Numbered from the stretch's first letter, positions 1 through 5,156 are shown. The stretch: DNA of 5,710 nt from Halobacteriales archaeon QS_9_67_15 (GCA_003023165.1 PXSD01000099.1:1-5710); one strand, 5' to 3'. Notes: generated from the sequence alone by a model not told the origin. Numbers and translations are program-made.

Positions 1-182
1 CGGGGCCGACGGTCGCCCTGAAGCAGTCGAAGCGGCTCGTCGAACAGGGGACCACCAGTTCGCTCGACGAGGCCATCGAGAACGAGGCCGCCGCGCAGAT
101 CGTCTCGGCGTCGACCGACGACCACGGAGAGGGCGTCAGGGCCTTCGTGGAGCGGCGCGACCCCGAGTTCGACGGCACGTGA
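1..182 (+). CDS. Enoyl-CoA hydratase/isomerase (crotonase) family protein, C-terminal 59 residues only
   Basis: The left edge cuts this gene. The reading frame begins with the full codon at 3 and runs to TGA at 180-182. The visible part shows the usual end of crotonase-superfamily proteins: a helix starting GPTVALKQSKRLV, then an acidic stretch with EAIENEAAAQ, then DDHGEGVRAFVERRDPEF, which matches the family's typical 'T-D-D-x-x-E-G-V-x-A-F-x-E-K-R-x-P-x-F' ending. Members hydrate or isomerise acyl-CoA thioesters in the cytoplasm, mostly in fatty-acid or amino-acid breakdown. The oxyanion-hole and catalytic residues lie upstream of the window, so the exact reaction cannot be named. The gene converges on the broken EamA gene, with 49 bases between the stops. 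Confidence 0.85.
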   Translation, partial: GPTVALKQSKRLVEQGTTSSLDEAIENEAAAQIVSASTDDHGEGVRAFVERRDPEFDGT

Positions 183-231
183 ACGTCGGACTGGACGAGT
201 GTCAAAGGGGTCTGAGAACGGACCACTGCGT

Positions 232-1217
232 TCAGTCGTCGGCCGGACAGGTGGGCGAGTCGGCGTCGAAGCGGCAGTCGCTACTGCCGGAGTCCGTCTC
301 GGCGGTCCGTCCGCCGTCGGTCTCCAGCGGTCGATCGGCGCCGACGCCGTAGGAGTCGTCGAGCGGGAACAGCTCGTCGGAGGCCAGCAGTCGACCGGGG
401 AGGGTTGTCTCGAACCAGGGGTTGTCGAGCGCCGCGCTGCCGATGACGACGAACCCGACGAAGATGACGAGGAAGCCGACGACCGCGAGCGTGGAGACCG
501 TCTCGCCGAGCAGTGCCCAGCCACCGAGCGTCGCAACGACCGGGATGACGTAGAACACTAGGTTCGCCCTGATCGCGCCTACGTCGTCGATGAGGCCGAA
601 GTAGGCGATGTAGGCGAGCGCGCCGGCGAAGAGGGAGACGTAGACCAGCGCCAGCACCGATTCGGTGTTCCACGCGACAGCGGCGAGCGACTCGCCGGCA
701 CCGACACTCATCCCGTGAGTAGCGAGCGCGGCCAGCGGGAGGCCCCACGCCGTCCGGACAGTACTGGAGAGGGCTGCGTCCGAGCGGCGGATCAGGACAG
801 ACCCGAGCGCCCCGCAGACGGCGCTGGCGAGCATGATCGTCTCGCCGAGCAGTCCCCCGGAGACGAGTGCCGCGGGGTCGGGGTTGGCGACGAGGGCGAC
901 GCCCAGGAAGCCCAGTGCCATGCCGACTGCGCCGCGTGCCGAGAGCTGTTCGTCGGCGAGCAGGACAGCCGCGAAGACCGGCGTCAGGATCGGGTTCAGA
1001 CTGGCGATGATCGACGCGACGCCGCTGGTGACGTACTGCTGGCCGACGAACAGCAGCGCGTTCGTCAGCCGAACAGCGCGACCGCGGCAACGTCGAACCG
1101 GAGCGCCACGAACAGAAGCGGCGGGAAGTGGTCGAGGCCCGCCTTCGCGGCGACGAAGGTCCCGCCGAAGAGGACGGCGGTCACCACGAACGCGAGCAGA
1201 CTGCGTTTACTGATCAC
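232..1217 (-). pseudogene. EamA/DMT-family membrane transporter, broken by a frame change and an internal deletion
   Basis: The start is GTG at 1217-1215, five bases after GGAGGTG. From there the frame reads MISKRSLLAFVVTAVLFGGT (TM1) and on to ALRFDVAAVALFG (start of TM2), then meets TGA at 1067-1065, giving only 50 residues. The next frame resumes at 1068 with LTNALLFVGQQYVTSGVAS, which is typical EamA TM3-TM4 sequence, and runs to TGA at 234-232 (about 279 codons). It includes SLNPILTPVFAAVLL, VANPDPAALV and a second EamA repeat ending VVGFLVIFVGFVVIG. From memory of haloarchaeal EamA proteins, about 30-35 residues (rest of TM2, loop, start of TM3) are missing at the junction; 3k+1 bases would restore the frame. 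EamA proteins are normally 10-TM exporters of about 290-300 residues. After the last helix there is an unusual acidic tail of about 60 residues. The second frame has no start codon I could find before Met 921, so a working transporter is unlikely. A sequencing or assembly error is the alternative. Confidence 0.8.
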
Positions 1218-1222
1218 GCCGA

Positions 1223-1229
1223 CACCTCC
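1223..1229 (-). promoter_or_regulatory. Strong Shine-Dalgarno site for the EamA reading frame
   Basis: On the minus strand GGAGGTG lies five bases before GTG 1217-1215. It matches the haloarchaeal 16S anti-SD core and decides the start codon. The site shows that the N-terminal fragment was once the true beginning of the transporter gene. Confidence 0.8.
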
Positions 1230-1330
1230 GAAGCGCCGTGGTCCTATCGGTCACGGACGCGCCGTCCGGATGGGGCCGCAGTGAAGAGATGGTGAAAGTG
1301 AGCATATCGTTAAATCGAACGTTCTGTGGC

Positions 1331-1355
1331 CTTATAAGAGCATTTAGAAAATTTT
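1331..1355. promoter_or_regulatory. AT-rich promoter core in the divergent intergenic region
   Basis: The 279 bases between the EamA start (1217) and the regulator start (1497) hold no gene I can support. The most AT-rich part has a self-complementary TATA-like box CTTATAAG (1331-1338), then ATTTAGA (1342-1348) and AAAATTTT (1348-1355). A second candidate box, TTAAAT, lies at 1310-1315. On the minus strand, the 1331-1338 box would place a transcription start near 1308 and give a leader of about 90 bases carrying the RBS at 1223-1229. As the box is palindromic, it could also serve the plus strand. The direction is not settled by the sequence. Confidence 0.45.
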
Positions 1356-1460
1356 GAGCGGTGGGAAACACGGTCGGGCTGTGACCGGGTTTCAGGTTCT
1401 GAAATTCATTTGCGGCGTAAAAACGGACCCGAGTGTCCATCGACCACGGAAGCCGACGCC

Positions 1461-1475
1461 CGAAAACGGTTTACT
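1461..1475 (+). promoter_or_regulatory. BRE plus TATA box of the winged-HTH regulator gene
   Basis: CGAAAAC (1461-1467, BRE-like, purine/A-rich) is followed by TTTACT (1470-1475). The TATA element lies 22-27 bases before ATG 1497, which is the archaeal distance from TATA box to transcription start. The mRNA would therefore begin at or next to the ATG (leaderless). No SD sequence precedes the ATG, in agreement with this. Confidence 0.55.
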
Positions 1476-1496
1476 GAGAGGCGCGTCAGAACAGGT

Positions 1497-2294
1497 ATGG
1501 ACGCGGCGCTCGACGACGTGGAGTTCCTCGCACTCTCGGCCAATCGGGTAGCGGTGTTACAGTCACTCGCCGGCGCGCCGCGGAGTCGGTCGGACCTCGC
1601 GGCGGAGACCGGTGCGTCGCAGGCAACGCTCGGTCGCATCCTCGCAGACTTCGAGGAGCGCTCGTGGGTCCGGCGGAGAGACGGCGAGTACGAGGCCACG
1701 GCCACGGGAAAACTGGTCGCGAACGCGTTCTCGGACCTCCTCGACGTGCTCGAAACCGAGCGTGACCTCCGGGACATAGTCGACTCCCTCCCGACCGAGG
1801 CGATGGGATTCGACCTCGCCCGCCTCGCGGACGCGACGATCACCGTCCCGACCGAGACGCGACCGAACGCGCCGCTACAGCGGCTCATCGGACTCGAACG
1901 CGAGGCGGCCGCGATTCGCGCTTTCTCCCACGCGTTCAACGAACAGACGCTCTCACTGACGGCAGAGCGGGTCTCTGAGGGGAATCTCACTTTTAAGGGC
2001 GTCTTCTCGCGGGGTGCGATCGACGCACTGGCGAGAGAGTCGACGCTCAGGCGACGACTCGAATCACTGCTCGACGCGCCGGACGCCGCCGTCCGAGTCC
2101 GCGATTCGCGCGTCCCGGTCGCGGGCACGCTCGCCGACGACAGGGTCCACCTGCTCGTCCGCGACGACAACGGCGTCCTGCGAGCGTCCATCGACACCGA
2201 CGACCCCGTCGTCGTCGACTGGGCCGAGGCCGCCTTCGAGGAGTACTGGGAGAGTGCGACCCCGCTCGACCGGAGCGACATCGGTGACGAGTGA
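1497..2294 (+). CDS. Winged helix-turn-helix transcriptional regulator with FilR1-type (DUF1724) sensor domain
   Basis: A 265-residue soluble protein. Residues about 7-75 form an ArsR/IclR-like winged HTH: VEFLALSANRVAVLQSLA (helix 1), RSDLAAETGASQATLGRILA (helix-turn-recognition helix, about 32-50), and a wing around RRRDGEYEATATGK. A linker helix rich in Leu and Glu (about 72-98) is followed by a mixed alpha/beta domain (about 105-245; SLTAERVSEGNLTFKGVFS, RVRDSRVPVAGTLADDRVHL), resembling the FilR1 middle domain common in haloarchaeal HTH regulators. It probably acts as a dimeric DNA-binding protein; the ligand is unknown. The start is ATG 1497, supported by the TATA spacing. An in-frame ATG at 1410 would add 29 residues unlike the family. 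It is divergent from the broken EamA gene, which suggests it once controlled that gene and itself (inference). No frame damage is visible. Confidence 0.8.
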   Translation: MDAALDDVEFLALSANRVAVLQSLAGAPRSRSDLAAETGASQATLGRILADFEERSWVRRRDGEYEATATGKLVANAFSDLLDVLETERDLRDIVDSLPTEAMGFDLARLADATITVPTETRPNAPLQRLIGLEREAAAIRAFSHAFNEQTLSLTAERVSEGNLTFKGVFSRGAIDALARESTLRRRLESLLDAPDAAVRVRDSRVPVAGTLADDRVHLLVRDDNGVLRASIDTDDPVVVDWAEAAFEEYWESATPLDRSDIGDE

Positions 2295-2372
2295 TTCGGT
2301 TCGCTCGACCCCGATCCGTGGCGATTCCCGCGGAAGAGTCGAGCACCGACCGACAGATGAGTTCCACCAGAC

Positions 2373-2378
2373 TTATAA
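2373..2378 (+). promoter_or_regulatory. TATA box of the GDT1-family transporter transcript
   Basis: TTATAA lies in a short AT-rich island in otherwise GC-rich DNA, 79 bases after the regulator stop. The expected transcription start is about 25-28 bases downstream, at about 2400-2404, exactly where GTG 2403 opens a small ORF. The site gives the transporter its own promoter, separate from the regulator gene. Confidence 0.65.
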
Positions 2379-2395
2379 TTTAGACGCCTCTAAAT
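2378..2395. promoter_or_regulatory. 18-base palindrome, operator candidate
   Basis: ATTTAGA-CGCC-TCTAAAT is a perfect inverted repeat with 7-base arms and a 4-base centre. It overlaps the last base of the TATA box and covers roughly -25 to -8 relative to the expected transcription start, the classic place for a repressor that blocks the basal machinery. Its form (TTTAG...CTAAA) loosely recalls operators of DtxR/MntR-type metal regulators, which would suit a Mn2+/Ca2+ transporter of the GDT1 family. The protein that binds it is unknown; the neighbouring FilR1-type regulator is another candidate. Confidence 0.55.
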
Positions 2396-2402
2396 CTTCG
2401 CT

Positions 2403-2480
2403 GTGAACGGTCGCGTGAGCCACCGCGCCCGTCGTCGGTGCCGCGCCGGTTCCGCTTTCGAGGAGGTGGACTCGTCGTGA
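2403..2480 (+). CDS. Possible 25-codon leader ORF upstream of and overlapping the GDT1 gene
   Basis: GTG 2403 begins 30 bases after the first base of the TATA box, so it could be translated from a leaderless mRNA. The ORF encodes 25 residues, starts MNGRVSHRARRRC (seven Arg in total) and ends SAFEEVDSS, with TGA at 2478-2480. The stop overlaps the GDT1 start codon in the sequence GTGA, and the RBS of GDT1 (2461-2468) lies within its last codons (EEV). This layout would allow translational coupling, with ribosomes ending the leader restarting on GDT1. No homologue is recognised and an ORF this short can arise by chance, so the call rests on position alone. Confidence 0.3.
   Translation: MNGRVSHRARRRCRAGSAFEEVDSS
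2461..2468 (+). promoter_or_regulatory. Strong Shine-Dalgarno site deciding the GDT1 start
   Basis: AGGAGGTG matches the anti-SD sequence closely and stands eight bases before GTG 2477. It favours that start over the upstream in-frame GTG at 2438, which has no such site. Confidence 0.75.
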
Positions 2481-3241
2481 ACGGGTTCCTCACGGTGATG
2501 GTCGCGGCGATGGTCGCGCAGTTGGTCGTCCTGCCCGGCGAGAAGGTCCAGTTCATCATCGCCGGGCTAGCGACGCGGTTCGACCCGCTGACGGTCGTCA
2601 GCGCCGCGGGGCTCGCGTTCGCCGGCTGGACCGCGCTCGAGATCTGGTTCGGTCAGGCGCTCAAGGGCGCGCTCCCGCCGGTGTCTCTCGACGTCATCTC
2701 CGGCGGGCTCTTCCTCCTGTTCGGCGTGTTGCTCCTCCGGTCGATCCCGGAGGGCGGCCGCGTCCAGCCCGCGACCGGTGACACGCCGACCGCCGAGACC
2801 GACGGCGGGGTCGCCGGGACCGGTGAGGAACTCGACGTGTCGCTGCTGGGCTACGAGGTCCCGGACCGCTTCGGGAGTTTCCTCCCGATATTCGTCCTGA
2901 TGGCCGCCGGCGAGTTCGGCGACAAGACGCAGCTGGTCACGATCGGGCTCGCGGTCCAGTACGGCGCACACCCCGGCATCTGGGTCGGGGAGATGCTCGC
3001 AATCGTCCCCGTGAGCCTCGCCAACGCGTACTTCTTCAGCACGTTCTCGAACACCTTCGACGCGGTGAAGGCCCACCTCGCCGGCGCCGCGCTGTTTTTC
3101 TTCTTCGGGCTAGACACCTTCCTCGAACTCGCCACGGGCTTTTCGGTCTGGGAGACGGTCGTCGATGCGCTCGCCGCTGTCGTACAGAGCGCGTGGAGCG
3201 CCGCAGCGACGGTCATGCCGGCGGTCGTCGCACTCGTCTGA
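2477..3241 (+). CDS. TMEM165/GDT1 (UPF0016) family cation transporter
   Basis: A 254-residue integral membrane protein of a family whose studied members move Mn2+ and Ca2+ (yeast Gdt1, human TMEM165, bacterial MneA/Mnx). The family has two repeats of three helices, each with the motif E-x-G-D-K-T-Q. The second repeat is perfect: GEFGDKTQL, Glu146 and Asp149 with Lys150-Thr151-Gln152. The first is altered to LPGEKVQ (Leu19, Glu22, Val24), though the helix around it (VQFIIAGLATRF) still looks like the family. Helices are at about 4-30, 37-59, 71-88, 134-157, 168-186 and 200-220. An acidic, Gly/Thr-rich loop (about 90-132) joins the halves. A further hydrophobic stretch (226-253) forms an extra C-terminal segment. 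The start at GTG 2477 is set by the RBS; starting at 2438 would add 13 mostly Arg/Gly residues. It has its own promoter with palindrome and leader ORF. The following mutY is 71 bases away and may be read through. Direct proof of substrate is absent. Confidence 0.85.
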   Translation: MNGFLTVMVAAMVAQLVVLPGEKVQFIIAGLATRFDPLTVVSAAGLAFAGWTALEIWFGQALKGALPPVSLDVISGGLFLLFGVLLLRSIPEGGRVQPATGDTPTAETDGGVAGTGEELDVSLLGYEVPDRFGSFLPIFVLMAAGEFGDKTQLVTIGLAVQYGAHPGIWVGEMLAIVPVSLANAYFFSTFSNTFDAVKAHLAGAALFFFFGLDTFLELATGFSVWETVVDALAAVVQSAWSAAATVMPAVVALV

Positions 3242-3312
3242 GCGGTCCGACGCGCCGACCCGCCGACGACTGATCGCCACACACAAGCGAGTCCAGTCGA
3301 TAGCGACGGTCG

Positions 3313-4257
3313 ATGAGCGAGGGCGACCCAGCCGAGGCCGAGCCGGGTGACCGCGACTTCCTCCCAGCGGACGTCGACGCCGTCCGGCGGGCGCTGGTGG
3401 AGTGGTACGAGGCGGACCACCGCGACTTCCCCTGGCGGCGGACCGACGACCCCTACGAGATCCTCGTCTCCGAGGTGATGAGCCAGCAGACGCAGCTGAG
3501 CCGCGTCGTCGCCGCGTGGGAGGCGTTCCTCGACCGGTGGCCGACCACGGCGGACCTCGCGGCCGCCGACCGCGCCGACGTGGTCGGGTTCTGGAGCGAC
3601 CACAGCCTCGGCTACAACAACCGCGCGAAGTACCTCCACGAGGCCGCCGAGCAGGTCGAATCCGAGTACGACGGCGAGTTCCCCCGCGACCCGGACGAGC
3701 TTTCCGAACTCATGGGCGTCGGGCCCTACACCGCCAATGCGGTCGCCAGTTTCGCGTTCGACAACGGGAACGCGGTCGTCGACACGAACGTCAAGCGCGT
3801 TCTCTACCGCGCCTTCGACGTGCCCGACGACGACGACGCCTTCGAGCGAGTCGCCGCGGAACTGATGCCCGACGGCGAATCACGCGTCTGGAACAACGCG
3901 ATCATGGAACTCGGCGGCGTGGCCTGCGAGAAGACTCCCGCGTGCGACGGCGCGGGCTGTCCGTGGCGCGAGTGGTGTCACGCCTACGACACCGGGGACT
4001 TCACCGCACCGGACGTCCCGACCCAGCCCGACTTCGAGGGGAGCCGCCGGCAGTTCCGCGGACGGGTCGTGAACGTCCTCGGCGAGTACGACGAGCTGGC
4101 GCTTGACGACCTCGGTCCGCGGGTCCGTGTCGACTACAGCCCGGACGGCGAGTACGGTCGCGAGTGGCTCCGCGGACTCGTCTCCGACCTCTCCGACGAC
4201 GGGCTCGTGGAGGCCGAGGAGCGGAGCCAGGAGACAGTCGTCCGACTCCGGACGTAA
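3313..4257 (+). CDS. mutY: A/G-specific adenine glycosylase (MutY-like), HhH-GPD iron-sulfur DNA glycosylase
   Basis: A 314-residue cytoplasmic base-excision repair enzyme; the family removes adenine mispaired with 8-oxoguanine or G. Seen in order: FPWRRTDDPYEILVSEVMSQ (38-57) with the likely catalytic Glu54 and the Q58-Q59-T60 signature; the helix-hairpin-helix LMGVGPYTANAV with Tyr139 (Tyr here as in human MUTYH and archaeal MIG, not the Lys of endonuclease III); VVDTNVKRVLYR with catalytic Asp157; and four cysteines, Cys205, 211, 216 and 222, for a [4Fe-4S] cluster, spaced X5-X4-X5 rather than the usual X6-X2-X5. The last about 75 residues (from FEGSRRQFRGRVV) are too short for the NUDIX-like 8-oxoG reader of bacterial MutY and look like a small winged-helix-type domain. 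ATG 3313 gives a normal acidic N-terminus. No clear TATA box or SD precedes it, so transcription from the GDT1 promoter is possible. A mismatch-specific thymine glycosylase of the same fold is a less likely alternative. Confidence 0.85.
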   Translation: MSEGDPAEAEPGDRDFLPADVDAVRRALVEWYEADHRDFPWRRTDDPYEILVSEVMSQQTQLSRVVAAWEAFLDRWPTTADLAAADRADVVGFWSDHSLGYNNRAKYLHEAAEQVESEYDGEFPRDPDELSELMGVGPYTANAVASFAFDNGNAVVDTNVKRVLYRAFDVPDDDDAFERVAAELMPDGESRVWNNAIMELGGVACEKTPACDGAGCPWREWCHAYDTGDFTAPDVPTQPDFEGSRRQFRGRVVNVLGEYDELALDDLGPRVRVDYSPDGEYGREWLRGLVSDLSDDGLVEAEERSQETVVRLRT

Positions 4258-4271
4258 CGCCACTGTCCACG

Positions 4272-4311
4272 CAGCCGTCGAGACGAGACGGAGAGCTCGA
4301 AACGGCGGCTG
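4272..4311. other. Imperfect hairpin between two converging genes
   Basis: In the 81 bases between the mutY stop and the end of the oxidoreductase pseudogene, CAGCCG-TCGAG (4272-4282) can pair with CTCGA (4296-4300) and CGGCTG (4306-4311). This leaves a 5-base bulge and a 13-base loop. There is no T-run on either side, which archaeal terminators usually have, so a terminator role is uncertain and chance pairing in GC-rich DNA is possible. Confidence 0.3.
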
Positions 4312-4338
4312 AACGCGCGCCGTGCTACGCTGGTCGCG

Positions 4339-4994
4339 TCACAGCGTGACGGACGACCCCTGCTTCGCCGAACGGTAGGTCGCGTCCAGCACGCGCTGGA
4401 CGAGGAGTCCGTCTTCGACCGTGTTGGTCCCCGGAGCCGTCCCGTCTGTGACGACCCGGAGGGACAGCTCGTCCTCCGCGCGGTGGCCCGACACTTCGTC
4501 ATTGGCCTCGTATTCGGTGTCGGCGTAATGGTCGCGGCTCCCGGCCTCCGTCTCGTTGACCGAGAGCGTGTCCCCGCCGAGCGCGAGCGACGCGCCCGCG
4601 TCCGTCCCGCGGACGGTGACACCGGTGTTCGTCTCGCGGTTCGTCACCCACGACACGTCCGGGGAGATGGTGGCACCGTTCTCACAGCGGACGAGCGCCG
4701 TCGCGGAGTCCTTCGCGTCGAAGGTGTTCTCGGTCTGGTCCCGGTGGAAACACCAGCCGTCCGGGTCGGCGTAGTCGTCGCGGTCGCCGAAGGCGGTGCG
4801 AGTGACGCCGCTCACGTCCGTCATCTTCGGGAAGTCGAACAGGTAGAGCGCGAAGTCCAGCGCATGGACGCCGATGTCCGCGAGCGCCCCACCGCCTGCG
4901 ATCTCTGCTCCCGCTTCCTCGAAGTTGGCCGCGTTCCGCGTCCCCATCCCGCCGAGGCCACGATACCGACGCGGGTCGAATCGACGTTGCTCAT
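4339..4994 (-). pseudogene. Gfo/Idh/MocA-family NAD(P)-dependent oxidoreductase, frameshifted and internally deleted
   Basis: ATG 4994-4992 opens MSNVDSTRVGIV, the first strand of a Rossmann fold. After GTG 4961-4959 one G is missing: adding it restores G-LGGMGTRNAANFEEAGAEI, the glycine-rich dinucleotide-binding loop and first helix. Without it the ATG frame runs on with unrelated sequence. Straight after this helix the sequence jumps to GGGALADIGVHALDFALYLF, which normally lies near residue 175-180 and carries the Asp and His of the active site. So about 140 codons, including the rest of the NAD(P) domain and the catalytic E-K-P motif, are gone. The rest (TDVSGVTRTAFG to QGSSVTL, TGA 4341-4339) is a normal C-terminal substrate domain. 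With the base restored the product is 218 residues; the family is usually 330-380. The longest open piece starts at internal Met 4947 (202 residues) and would not be an enzyme. The former substrate, probably a sugar or polyol, is unknown. It converges with mutY and diverges from the flavin reductase gene. Confidence 0.85.
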
Positions 4995-5026
4995 TCTCCC
5001 CGACTGCGATTACGACGCAAGTATCT

Positions 5027-5032
5027 GATAAA
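5027..5032 (-). promoter_or_regulatory. TATA-like box upstream of the oxidoreductase pseudogene
   Basis: On the minus strand CTGAATTTATCAG includes TTTATC (5032-5027), 33-38 bases before ATG 4994. A start of transcription near 5003 would give a leader of only about 8 bases. GGGGAGA directly before the ATG is too close to act as a normal SD. The promoter appears to have survived although the gene is dead. Confidence 0.45.
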
Positions 5033-5128
5033 TTCAGTAGGGTATTCTGCGGAAGTTGACAAGTATTCCGACAGGAAATTCAGGAGAATCGGAACTGTCT
5101 GTGCAGGGTCACTGTCGGATCGTCGGTC

Positions 5129-5133
5129 ATATA
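5129..5133 (+). promoter_or_regulatory. TATA box of the flavin reductase-like gene
   Basis: ATATA lies 24-28 bases before ATG 5157, which fits a leaderless archaeal mRNA; there is no SD before the ATG. The box is flanked by short inverted arms CGGTC (5124-5128) and GACCG (5135-5139), which could be a small operator or chance. The remaining bases between 4995 and 5123 show only weak short repeats and no gene. Confidence 0.5.
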
Positions 5134-5156
5134 CGACCGCTCCTGCAACTTCGAGT

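Noticed and set aside
281..1090. 269-residue minus-strand ORF in another frame of the EamA gene
   Set aside because: Arg/Pro-rich low-complexity sequence without membrane helices; it only stays open because of base composition.
1207..1440. 77-residue minus-strand ORF across the divergent intergenic region
   Set aside because: It overlaps the EamA start and RBS and the promoter elements, has no RBS or promoter of its own, and its composition (few acidic residues) is unlike the neighbouring proteins.
1410..1496. 29-residue N-terminal extension of the HTH regulator from ATG 1410
   Set aside because: The extension is basic and unlike the family, and the BRE/TATA elements at 1461-1475 lie inside it, pointing to ATG 1497 as the start.
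1406..2281. 291-residue ORF antisense to the regulator
   Set aside because: Ser/Arg-rich shadow typical of the reverse strand of GC-rich haloarchaeal genes; the sense protein has clear domains.
2438..2476. Earlier GTG start at 2438 for the GDT1 protein
   Set aside because: It adds 13 mostly Arg/Gly residues before the first helix and lacks an SD site, while GTG 2477 has AGGAGGTG at ideal distance.
4337..4351. 6-base stem CGTCAC / GTGACG at the end of the pseudogene as a terminator
   Set aside because: Very short, partly coding (Ser-Val-Thr-Leu-stop) and without a T-run.
4339..4947. Intact 202-residue oxidoreductase starting at Met 4947
   Set aside because: That Met is the M of the Rossmann GLGGMG loop, so the frame starts inside the nucleotide-binding motif; it has no catalytic region and no RBS.
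4483..5028. 181-residue plus-strand ORF opposite the oxidoreductase
   Set aside because: Arg/Val-rich shadow of the pseudogene's C-terminal domain, with no recognisable family.
5067..5119. Inverted repeat TCCGACAG / CTGTCGGA with 36 bases between the arms
   Set aside because: Two 8-base arms far apart in GC-rich DNA, with no relation to a TATA box or other element; likely chance.
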